Positions 1 through 10,341 of a stretch of 29,511 nucleotides of DNA are shown piece by piece (positions within the stretch are counted from its first letter, which is position 1; every line of letters begins with the position of its first letter). This DNA is from Cercozoa sp. M6MM. Lineage: Eukaryota > Endomyxa: Ascetosporea. The translations under genes were made by a program, and so were the position numbers. Location of the stretch: the NCBI GenBank assembly GCA_040357565.1, contig JBDODJ010000134.1; one strand, written 5' to 3'. The notes beneath the pieces were generated by a model. The model saw only the letters and a list, made by a program, of their open reading frames with translations. It searched no databases and was not told the origin of the DNA.

Positions 1-3
1 AAA

Positions 4-1598
4 CTACCGCAGCGACTGCAGCGCGCGCCACGGCGGAGTCCAGCCGCACTTGGGCCGACGTTCCGCCGGTGCCGCCGTCTTGCTCTGTCCGGCTACCTCC
101 TGGGGGACGGGGGTAAGGGGTAGTAGGAGAGTAGGGGTAGGGGCATGAGGGTAGGGGGGTAAGAAGGGTAGGGGGGCAAGAAGGGCAGGGGGGTAAGAAG
201 GGGGGTATAACTACCGGCAGAGGTGGCGGCGGCGACGGCGGCAGTTCTTGTAGCCACAACAGATCGCGCACACCGCGAATCAGCGGCACGTGCAAGAAGG
301 CGTCGATCTTGGGCACAGCGCTCACGACCTCATGCTGACCTGATCGATCAGCTCGATCAAAATGATCATGTGATTGATCGTATGAGTGATCATGTGATCG
401 ATCAAGTGACCACTCGGAGGAAGCCACCTCATGCAACAGTGCCTGAGCGTCGGCGATCGAGACCACTGGCACCTCGAGTTGCGACGCCAACATCGGCGCC
501 AGCACCACGTACCTGCGTGTAGGCACGGTTTACCCCTCTGTTTACCCCCCCTCTCTACCCTAGGAAGAAACGCACTGGTGGAAAGCTTCGTGCGCGACAG
601 AGTGCGCATCGACCGGCGACTCGAGCACGAGTCGGCGCACGGCGTCGGCCAGCACAGGCGCCAGCTGCAGCGCCGTCGCGCGACATGCGTGACTCAGCGA
701 GCGCAGCTTGGCAAAGTCCGGCACGAACTGCTCGTCGTACAGGAAGGAGCGCACCACGTCGCTCAACATTCGCTGCAGCTCCTGCGCCGCACTGTCGCTT
801 TCGCTTTCGCTTTTGCTTTCGCTTTCGCTTTCGCTTCGAGCTGCGCTTTCGCTTTCACGCTCACTTTCACGGTCGCTTTCGCGTTTGCTTTCGCCTTCGC
901 TTCTGCTTCGAGCTGCGTTTTCGCTTTGAGCTGCGCTTTCGCTTTGAGCGGCACTTTCGCTTCGAGCGGCACTTTCGCTTTGAGCGGCACGTTCGCGCGG
1001 ATTTCGATTTTCGCTTTGCTTCGAAGTGCGAGTTTCGCTTCGATTTCGAGTGGCGCTCTGCGACGATTTTTGCAGCGCGAGGATTTCCATCACCTGCTCT
1101 CGCACAGTCGCGTCGTTGAAGAATGCAGCAGCTTCTTCGAAGACAGGGTTGCCTGACTCGGCGCAGATCGACTTGTCGCTTAGACTTTCCAAGTCGTGCT
1201 GCTCCAATCGCAGAGCGAAACATAAAGCGAAACACACGCAAATCAAAAAGCAAAACAGAGCGAAACAAAGCGAAAAGCGAAGCATGAAAAGCGAAACACG
1301 CTACAAGCGAAAGGCGTCCGCCGACAGAGATGGCGAGATCGATGATTGGCAGCGTGAGCGCCGACAGGCAGCGAAACGCAGCCGGTGGCACAAACACCAC
1401 AGCTTGCATGTCGGACACGTCGTCAAACAGATCGACTGTGATGTGTTTGGCTGCTTCCATTGCGAGCTGGTGCGGCGACTCTTTCGCCTTGCCTGACGAC
1501 GCTTTCGCTCTCTTCGCCGAACTGCGACGCTTCGCTTTTCGCGACTGCGTCTGTCCGCGATGCCGCCCGCTCTTGCGAGCGTTGCGCCGCCGAGGCAT
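4..1598 (-). CDS. Unrecognised protein with long Ser/Glu/Arg low-complexity centre
   Basis: I do not recognise this family. Exons, in coding order, are 1305-1598, 576-1201, 414-512, 215-320 and 4-99; they join in frame to about 406 residues. The N-terminus is very basic (MPRRRNARKSG...), suggesting nuclear location. Residues of about 55-98 are hydrophobic and fold-like. A helical block follows, then about 70 residues of ESES/AARSESAAQ repeats built from GAAAGC hexamers (792-1050), then a helical Leu-rich region. An upstream in-frame ATG at 1631 would add 11 residues. The 414/320 splice is the weakest junction. The TAG at 4-6 may be a true stop, but CTGCG|gtagttt also looks like a donor, so the gene may continue past the left edge. 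It shares the 1599-2017 gap with the RTF1 gene as a divergent neighbour. Confidence 0.6.
100..214 (-). repeat. C-run minisatellite intron (TTACCCCCC type)
   Basis: On the coding (minus) strand this intron of the first gene reads as degenerate copies of TTCTTACCCCCCTGCCC with short pyrimidine spacers, bounded by gtagtt and cccag. It is the same repeat type that fills introns of the RTF1, SET and WH2-like genes in the window. Confidence 0.8.
321..413 (-). repeat. Intron packed with GATC palindromes
   Basis: Within 342-404 GATC occurs eight times, in overlapping palindromes such as TGATCGATCA and ATGATCAT. The stretch separates two exons of the first gene and carries no reading frame that extends the protein. 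Confidence 0.8.
1202..1304 (-). repeat. Intron of TTTCGCTTT repeats
   Basis: On the coding strand this intron is a run of degenerate TTTCGCTTTT/TGCTTTTTG units. It belongs to the T-rich family also seen in introns at 12732-12882 and 13377-13510, again with the T-rich strand as the sense strand. Confidence 0.75.
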
Positions 1599-2017
1599 CC
1601 CGCTAGCACACCTCCGTTCTACTACATCCATCAGAACTTGCAGAATTGGTGGATATTGGAGATAACTGTAACATTGCAGGTTGAGGAGAAACGCAAGAAG
1701 CAATCACAGCACATTTGAAGAACAAGAACTCACAACGAGTATGCCAAGGCGCAATTAAACGTATCCGCACGCACAGTCCGCGGTACTTACGTTGGTCAAC
1801 GCCGTAGATCGTGCGGCACGACTAAAAATCCGTATTGCCTAACTAAAAATAAAGCAAAGTCCCGCCGGCGCTCCATAACTTTTGTGGATTGTGAGCGCTA
1901 ACGACGTTCGCAAGCTTGTGAGAGAGTGTCTAAGTAGGCTTTGCTTTGGCAGTGTTATGATTTGGAGATCGTGAGTTTCTTCCAGGTGGATTATAATGAT
2001 TGTTTTAGGCGCGCACG
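1599..2017. promoter_or_regulatory. Divergent intergenic region between gene 1 and RTF1
   Basis: This 419-base gap lies between two start codons facing outward, so it must hold both promoters. I see no clear TATA box, only AT-rich patches near 1835-1850 (a repeated ACTAAAAAT) and 1990-2000. No gene was found in it. Confidence 0.5.
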
Positions 2018-2117
2018 ATGTCAATGTACGACGAAGACATCGACTACGATCCACGACGGCCAGAAGATGCGCTCTATCGCGTAGGTTGTCTCATGTGTGT
2101 GTGTGTGTGGGTGTGTT

Positions 2118-2148
<31 letters not shown>

Positions 2149-5100
2149 TGGAAGAGATTGAATGAGATGGAATGAGATAGAGCGCAATGAGTCAGATGGC
2201 CAACTGGACTGTTTGTTTGTCTCGATCAGAGCAAGGAGGACAAGATGCGCCTCATGGCCATGAAGGAAATCGAGCGCGAAAGTATCCTGGCCAGGCGTGA
2301 GCAACAGCATGTTCACGAGCAAGACCTTCAACGTGCACTGCGCAAGTCTCACGACGTAATAATTTATTTATTTTCGCTGTTTGATCGATGTTTGCGTTTC
2401 TCCAAAAAAAAAACGCGTTTCTCTTGCTTTGCAGGTTTTAATTTTAAGTGAACCTTTTGACGTATTGGACAGGACGGTTTCTCCTCGGAGGACGACGAGG
2501 ACGAGCTCGTGCGTCGCTCGGTGAAGAATCAGCGCGCCGAGGAAGAAGAAGAAGACGAGGATTTCCAGCTTGCCGATGATGACGGCTTGAGTGGTCTCTC
2601 TCATGCCGTTTCTCTCTCTTTCCGCGTGGACGGTACCGAGTCAGTTTTTACACTGCCTTTTCGTCGTTAGATGACAACTTGGACCTCGAGGAGGAAGAAG
2701 AGTACGTCGAAGTGGTCCAAGAACCGTCCGAAAAGAAGCGAAAGTTCGCAGCTCCTGCTCCGAGAACTTCGTACGAGGCACCCGCGATCAAAGTGGTACC
2801 GTCGCTTTCTCTTGCTTCAGTTCAAGGATTCGCTATTTCGAAGCAAAAGGCTTTGGCGATTTCGCACTTTTCTAAGCAAAGCTTTGCTTGTTTTGAAATT
2901 TTCGAAAAGGAGTTTAGTGATTTCACAAAATTCGAAGCAAAGCTTTGGTGATTTCAAAATTTGGAGCAAAGCTCTGATGATTTCAAAAAATTCGAAGCAA
3001 TGCTTTGGTGATTTCAAAATTTATAGCTTTCGTGATTTCAAAAATTTGAAGCAAAGCTTTGGTGACTTCGAAAGAAGTGAAAGTGGTTGCGCAGATTCGG
3101 AAGAACACGCCGCCGACGTTGAAGAGTCTGCGGGATTTGCAGGTGCTTCGCGATGAGCTTTGGGGTACGTCTTTGTTGTTTGGTGAGGAGGGACTGCTGT
3201 GAGAAACCTTGAGTGTGGAGAAACCTTGGGTGTGGAGAAACGCTGCGTGGCAACATACAGAGATGCAACGACTGCCGTACATGAGTGCGATGCTGTCGCA
3301 CAATGGCAGCGTGGCCCAGCAGAAGCAGAATCGACTGGGCCGTTTCGTTCGCGTTGGCACAGGCACGCCCGGCGTCTATCGCGTCTGCGAGATTCTCGAG
3401 GTCGACTGTGAGAAGCTGCCGCCCTACAAGGTGTGTCTTACCCCCCTGTTTGCCCCCCTGTTTGCCCCCCTACTTACCACGAGTGATGGCCGCGTGCTGA
3501 CCAGTCGGTCGAAACTGGGACTCAAAGTCACCTGCGGCAACGAGCGTTTCTGGACCTCTGCGTTGGAAGTGTACCCCCTTGCCTCCTTGTCCCCTTGCCC
3601 CCTTGCCCTTGTCCCTATGCTTTCATACCCCTATGCTTTCATGCCCCCTTCCCTCAGGTCAAACGGAGCCTTTGAAGAGGCCGATATGGATCGGTGGTTG
3701 CGTCGCTTCTCGCCGGATCACCGTCCTTCGAAGGAAGATGTGTGTTTACTTTACCCCCTACCCTACCCCTACCCCCTTATTCCCTTGGTGGTGCAGCTGG
3801 AACTGGCACTCACACTGTCAGACAAGGTGCAGACGGACTACTCCGTGATGCACAACGCGCGTCAACGCTCGCGTGCCAGTGTCTACCAGTTCATGGACAT
3901 GCAGCAACAGTCCTCTTACGGTAGCATCCAACAGGGTCGAAGGGTGGGGGGGTAAACTGGGGGGCATGACTCCTGTCACACGCAGTGGCGGAAAAGGCGC
4001 ACTTGAAAGCTGCCATCGCACAGCGCATTCTCGCGCAGAAGCATGAGGAAAAAGACGAAGCTCGAAAGAAGGCGCAGGTATTTGGCTTTGCTTTTCTGTT
4101 GAGTTGCTTCGAGTTGAGTTGAGTTGAGTTGAGTTGAGTTGAGTTGAGTTGCTTTGAGTTGAGTTGAGTTGCTTTGAGTTGAGTTGCTTTGAGTTGAGTT
4201 GAGTTGCTTTGAGTTGAGTTGAGTTGAGTTGCTTTGCTCCAGGCCTTTGCAAGGGCGGCGAAACTCGAGCGGCAGCGGCGTTCGCGAAAGCTGTCGCCGG
4301 AGCAGCTCGAGCAGCAGAAGCGAGCCGTGGAAGAACTCGAAGCGATGGCCAAAGCGATGCTGCAGCATGACTTTCAGCCCAAACAAGTCTCGGCGCTGCC
4401 GTGCCGCTTTGCGTAGCTTTGCCGCTCTCTTACCCCCCTTTTGTTAGCCCCGCCCCCGGGGGGGGGCGAGAGACAGAGGAAACGCGGCAGGTGCGACGAA
4501 TGCCGCTGCTGTGCGGCGCCGTTTCGCAGGCGCGCATCGATCCGCAGCGATTCGACAAGGACGAAGCGGCGCAGCACTTGCTCGAAATCGCGTTTCTGCA
4601 CGGTGAGACTTGCGCTTTCACTCGAAATAGCTTTGCTTTGACTTGAAATAGCTTTGCTTTGACTCGAAATAGCTTTGCTTTGACTTGAAATAGCTGAAAT
4701 AGCTTTGTTTTGACTCGAAAGAGCTTTGCTTTGACTCGAAATTCCTTGCACTTGGGCAGAGGACACGCCGGACAGCCTGAAGTTTCCGAAGGAACTGGTG
4801 AAGCGTCTGTTGCCGCATTTGTCGGAAGGAGAGACGCCGTCGCTGCAGGCGATGCTGGACGCTTTCCAGGCCTTGCAGCCGATGAGTCAGGTGCCGATCA
4901 ACTTTGACTGGGCACATGCCAGCAAGAGTGACGTCGTGCTGGAGCCACGCACGCGTTCGCGTCGCTTCCGCTCTCGTTCGCACAGGTATGCTAAGTTGAG
5001 AAGCTTGCTTTGAGTTGAAAAGCTTTGCTTTGGAAAAGCTTTGCTTTGAGTTGAAAAGCTTTGCTTTGAGTTGAAAGCTTTGCTTTGAGTTGAAAAGCTT

Positions 5101-5490
5101 TGGATGAGCAGTCGCGACCGAAGCGAGCGCAGCGGAGGTTCGCGCTTCTCGTCGCGTCCGCCGCCGCCGATGCCGCCAGTGTCGCGTCCGCCGCCGCCGG
5201 CTCCACCTGCAGCTTCGAATACTTCGAGCACTTCGAGTGCTGCTTCGGGTCGCTTCGAGTCCACTCGCTTCAGCGACGAACCGCGTCGCGACTCTCCTCG
5301 CAGCGAGGATCGCTACCACAGAAGCAGCAGCGGTGGCTACGCGAGTCAGCAGGCTCCTCCTCCGCCTCCTCCTCCTGTTGGTGCTGCTCCTCCTACGAGT
5401 CGCTTTAGCGACGGGCCGTCCGACTCGCATAAATCGTCGTCGCGTTTCTCTTCCGGTCCGCGCAGTTCACGCTTCAGCGATCATCGCTAA
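2018..5490 (+). CDS. RTF1: RTF1-like Paf1-complex subunit (Plus3 domain)
   Basis: RTF1 is a nuclear elongation factor of the Paf1 complex that binds phosphorylated Spt5 through its Plus3 domain and promotes H2B ubiquitylation. Exons: 2018-2080, 2230-2355, 2473-2593, 2671-2795, 3095-3164, 3261-3432, 3505-3570, 3658-3739, 3797-3920, 3986-4077, 4243-4386, 4491-4602, 4760-4985, 5109-5490; all phases fit (about 634 residues). Residues 22-63 match the RTF1 helix (KEIERESILARREQQ), followed by an acidic stretch. Plus3 spans roughly 155-275: LRDLQVLRDELW, LGRFVRVGTG, YRVCEILEV, LKVTCGNERF, then VSNGAFEEADMDRW. A coiled coil follows (LSPEQLEQQKRAVEELEAMA). The last 190 residues, with an RS-like patch and PPPPMPP/PPPPPPP runs, are not typical of RTF1. 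The join 4386/4491 is the least certain, so a separate gene from 4500 is possible. The cyclin start lies only 160 bases downstream. Confidence 0.88.
2796..3094 (+). repeat. Intron of about 38-base tandem units (AGCAAAGCTTTGGTGATTTC)
   Basis: The RTF1 intron holds about seven degenerate units with the core AGCAAAGCTTTGGTGATTTC followed by AAAATTTGG. No stop interrupts the frame encoding repeated KQSFGDF, so an unspliced message would stay open through it. The Plus3 homology requires its removal. Confidence 0.8.
4078..4242 (+). repeat. Intron of GAGTT pentamers interrupted by GCTTT
   Basis: About 25 copies of GAGTT, broken at intervals by GCTTT, fill this RTF1 intron between gtattt and ctccag. 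The two pentamers also make up the longer units in the introns at 4603-4759 and 4986-5108. Confidence 0.85.
4603..4759 (+). repeat. Intron of 21-base GACTTGAAATAGCTTTGCTTT units
   Basis: Five to six near-identical copies of a unit built from ACTCGAAATAGCTTTGCTTT occupy this RTF1 intron, in the same T-rich sense orientation as in its neighbours. Confidence 0.85.
4986..5108 (+). repeat. Intron of about 20-base GAAAAGCTTTGCTTTGAGTT units
   Basis: About five units of AAAAGCTTTGCTTTGAGTTG fill the last RTF1 intron. The 3' splice site is either at 5108 or at 5111; both keep frame. Confidence 0.85.
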
Positions 5491-5566
5491 TTGCCTTCGG
5501 TTTTAGTGTGTGTTCACAAGTACAAGCAGTTCAAATTTAAAAAGGGCATAAACTTGACACGACATC

Positions 5567-5586
5567 GTTTTGTTTTAAAACAAAAC
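5567..5586. repeat. 20-base perfect palindrome between RTF1 and cyclin
   Basis: The sequence GTTTTGTTTTAAAACAAAAC equals its own reverse complement. It sits 77 bases after the RTF1 stop and 65 bases before the cyclin start, so it could lie in the RTF1 3' end or in the cyclin promoter. Confidence 0.85.
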
Positions 5587-5650
5587 TCGGCAACAAACAG
5601 TCGCTAACCTAACAATTGCGTCTGTGTATCGTTGTGCTCACGCAGTGGAG

Positions 5651-7110
5651 ATGCCAAAGGCGCCGCGTGATGCCACATGGCATGCGTTGGAACAAAAGAG
5701 ATTGTTCAAGGACGCGGAGGAACGCTTCTCGTGTAGACACTTCCTTTGTGTGTGTTTTGGAGGAAGTTGTTGGTGTGTCATGACTCGAACTCTGTCGTGT
5801 AGCAAGTCTGCACCCGAGCGATGAGAACGGCTTGGTTGTTCGGTGAGTAAATGAGTGATTTCTTAGTAGTGTGAAGTAGCAGGTTGGACTGATTGGCTTG
5901 CGCAGCGATGTCGACGGCGTCGCCATGAAACAGCACTGCGACGAAGCCGCCGTGTGGCGACAAACGCTCGCACAGCGCGTTTTCCGGCCCGTGTGCACAT
6001 GGCAGCAGCTGCGTCACTCGCGTGTACCACTTTGTGTCTTGAGCTCTGTGTCTTGAGCTCTGTGTGATCCCTTGCTTTCAGACGGTCGAAGAAGGCACTC
6101 TCAGCATGCAGGAAGAGATCCTGAAGCGGTAGACTAAAGTTCTGCTGCGTTGCACAAGTGTTTAATTCTTAGTTTGCGGATGGAGCAGTGCCGCCCAGAT
6201 CGAACTCCTGTCGGCGGTGGGTCTCGCCTTGGCCATGCCGGACGAAGCGATCGCATCGGCAGCGCACTTCTTTCACACTGTACAACAGCAACACACTTTG
6301 TTAGTTGTGTCTTCTTTTTCTATCTTGATTGAACTGGGTAGTTCTACCACCGAGTGTCGTTTCGCGACGTTGATCGTAGTTTTTCTGAAGAGCTAATCTG
6401 CCTGCAGGCAAGGTAGATGACTGCTGTGGGCAGCTGAGGATACGGTGTGCGCCTGTCTGCTACTGTCGTCGAAACTGAACGAGTGCCGTCTCTCGTCGCG
6501 CAACGGCGGCGCCAAACGAATTCGCGAGCTGCGAAAAACCATGGGCCGTCGCGGAAAGTACAGTTCGCACTTCTACTTTGTGGGGACTCTGTTTGGCATT
6601 ACTTTCGTTCCTTTTTTGCGTCAGAAAAATCGGTGTTGTCGAAGAGATTGACGAGAAACTCGTCTCGCACGATGAGCCCGACAGTAGCGTTTCTCCGCAT
6701 TGTACAACAATGCCTGTGTGACATGCTTGTTCTTTTGCAGACACTGCGAAATCGCAAAATGTCGAGGAAGCGCTGCAGAAACAAATGTAGCGCGAGTTTT
6801 CACAGAAAATGATTTGTGAGAGAAATTCGGCGCATTTTGCAGCGAGCGAGTCGAATATTCAGTGTCGCGACAGAACGTGTTCGATGCTACCTACACGCCT
6901 CCGCATCGGTTGCGACGTTTTCTTGTTCTGTTTTTGCGCGGCACTCTCGACGTGTGTTCCTTCTGTGTGTGTCCGCAGGTGGATTTTTCTGGCGATCGGT
7001 CACTTGATTCAGTACATCTGCAACGTTCTGCCGCTGCGGTACCTCATTTTTTGCTTGTCAACTTTGCTATCTCACTTTAATGCTACTCGACTCGTGTTCT
7101 ATTTTTTGTG

Positions 7111-7158
<48 letters not shown>

Positions 7159-7168
7159 NNNNNNNNNN

Positions 7169-7218
<50 letters not shown>

Positions 7219-7874
7219 GCGTTGCAGACGTCAGTGCACACTCACGCGATACCTGAGCGTTGCCTTCTCGCTGCTGCACCAATCACTGCGCGCCCCACTT
7301 TCGCTTGTCGGTGCGTTCTTGCAACTCAGTTCTCGAAAATCGAAAACAAAGAAAACGACGCTTTTCAAAGCAAAAATGAAATGGAATTGTGCTGAACAGC
7401 TCCGCCACAGCATATTGCACTGACATGTGTCGAACTGGCGCTGCGACATGAGGTGTTGTTGCGTGGGGATGAGGTATCTTGCCGAAACTGCCTTCCGCGC
7501 GGATGTGGGAAAGTATGGATTTCCGATTTTTCTTTAACTTGCAAAATTGCAGGAACATCTGGAAGCGGTGTTGCGACCACCGCGTGACTGGTACACGCTG
7601 TTGGATGAAACTTGCAACGAGGAGCAAGTCGCACGCATTGCAAAGTGAGGCTAATTGAGTTTTTTTTTAATTGAATGCGTTTTTTGTGATACAGCATTTG
7701 TGTGTTTGCAGAGTGATTGTTTCGGTGTGCGACTTTGCGTCGAACGAGCTGCTGCGGCGACGGCACAAGAAAGCGCAAAAAAACGACGCGCCGCAGCAGA
7801 AGCGGTACCAAGTGCCGCCTCGCGACCTGCTGCAACCGCGCACTGCTGAACCTCTGTACAGTGTCTCTGCTTGA
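5651..7874 (+). CDS. Transcriptional cyclin (cyclin L/K/T type)
   Basis: This is a regulatory subunit of a cyclin-dependent kinase, probably one acting on RNA polymerase II or splicing rather than the cell cycle. Fifteen exons join in frame to 385 residues: 5651-5732, 5803-5842, 5906-6023, 6082-6128, 6189-6279, 6342-6375, 6434-6557, 6625-6683, 6741-6786, 6843-6908, 6979-7038, 7228-7310, 7400-7452, 7553-7644, 7712-7874. The first cyclin box runs from about residue 95 (AAQIELLSAVGLAL, ASAAHFFHTFYHRVSF) with the signature CACLLLSSKLNE at 143-154. After a charged insert comes TPPHRWIFLAIGHLIQYI, then the second box (PPQHIALTCVELALRHE) and RPPRDWYTLLDETCNEE, as in cyclins L, K and T. The tail is basic. 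An L-type cyclin usually ends in RS repeats, which are absent here, so the subclass is open. Confidence 0.88.
7109..7217 (+). repeat. (GT)n in cyclin intron with 10-base N gap
   Basis: A GT dinucleotide run inside the 7039-7227 intron is interrupted by ten N at 7159-7168. The true length is therefore unknown. Open frames coding only Cys-Val across it are not genes. Confidence 0.95.
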
Positions 7875-8515
7875 CTTGTTGATATCAATGGATTAGCTCC
7901 GAGGCTAATTGAGTCCTGGATTAGCTCCGAGGAGTGTGCCTACTTTTTCGAGAGCACCAACGAGCAGACGTCGGTCGAGCAGTACAGGGAGCGCCTGCCG
8001 TGAGTCACCGGTTGAAACGGGAGCGGCTCATGCGAACCTACGCATGCCTGCGTGAACAGACGAGAACGTTGTTTTACGTTCGGTTAGAGTACGTTTGCAA
8101 TGTCGATTTACGTTCAGTTAGAGTACGTTTGCAACGTCGCGTTACGTTAGATTATATTGAGACAGACTCAAATTATGCGGGCTGCTCCGCGCGGATCGGA
8201 TGAACCAAATTAACTGAAACCTAGGCTGGCCAGGACTTCCCTTTCGACGCCGATTCTGTTGTTCTCACAATTTCAGGGAAAGAACACTCTGCTGAAAGCT
8301 GAAGCGCACGGGAAAAACCAGGCAGTGTTTACAGGGACCTGTTTTACCACTGTTGAGAGCCGTAGTAAATCTTGAGGGTAAACTTAGAACAGTCAAACTA
8401 TTCGAACTGTACACTATACAATCAGTTGCGTGAGCGAAGTCAATGAGCGCCTAAGTGCGGTCGACTGGGCTCCAAGAGACTCCGGTGCTCTGCGAGCAGC
8501 GAGCAGTGACTCGAC
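7875..8515. other. Region between the convergent cyclin and actin genes
   Basis: These 641 bases hold the 3' ends of both genes. I see an exon-like stretch at 7918-8001 encoding EECAYFFESTNEQTSVEQY and ending at CCG|tgagt, a duplicated 15-mer (7890-7904 and 7918-7932) and a 34-base tandem repeat. No complete gene can be built from it. Confidence 0.6.
8073..8150. repeat. 34-base tandem repeat, 2.3 copies
   Basis: Copies at 8073-8106 and 8107-8140 differ at three positions, and a third copy begins (GTTACGTTAG). The unit contains TTACGTTCRGTTAGAGTACG. Confidence 0.9.
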
Positions 8516-9889
<1,374 letters not shown>

Positions 9890-10341
9890 TGTGATGCGTG
9901 TGTGATGTAATGAAACAATCAAAACAAAGTGTGATGAGAGAGCCTCGTTGCGCCGAAACGCGTGCCTCCTTTGCGGAAACTGCCCAAAGCGCGTGCTCGA
10001 TTTCTTTGCCGTTTTTGCCGGCTGTGGTGCTTTATATCGAATTTAAGTGCCGGTCCTAGGCGTGCATAATACATCCCTACATACTGAGCATACTGAACAC
10101 TTTCTACAAAAGGCAAAACTGTTGGGGATCGAAATGTACAAAAAACAGTCGTTTTGTACCATAGCCACAGTGCTCGAAACGGGTTTCTATGTTTGTGCAG
10201 ACCTTTAAGCACTTTCACGCGCTAGAGTTAACTAATAACTACGCCTACTGAGAGCAGGCAGTTAGGTAGGTTGTATTACAGGAATTAGCGTTACTTGAAT
10301 GGTCATTGAGAGGGCTGGGAGTGTGACTCACTGGAAAGCAA
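9890..10341 (-). promoter_or_regulatory. Actin upstream region
   Basis: This 452-base gap lies between the actin start and the end of the dehydrogenase gene on the same strand. It holds the actin promoter and 5' leader next to actin and the dehydrogenase 3' end at the far side. No gene was seen. Confidence 0.6.
10029..10038 (-). promoter_or_regulatory. Possible TATA box of actin
   Basis: The minus strand reads GATATAAAGC here, about 140 bases before the actin ATG. It is the best TATA-like match upstream of the gene. The transcription start is not known. Confidence 0.4.

Noticed and set aside
867-1703. A 278-residue open frame on minus running through exon 1 and the repeats of gene 1
   Set aside because: It reads through the T-rich intron and shifts out of the frame that continues into the later exons; the spliced model explains both parts better.
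7108-7423. Open frames on both strands across the (GT)n repeat
   Set aside because: They code only Cys-Val or Thr-His runs through a dinucleotide repeat and an N gap; this is intron sequence of the cyclin gene.
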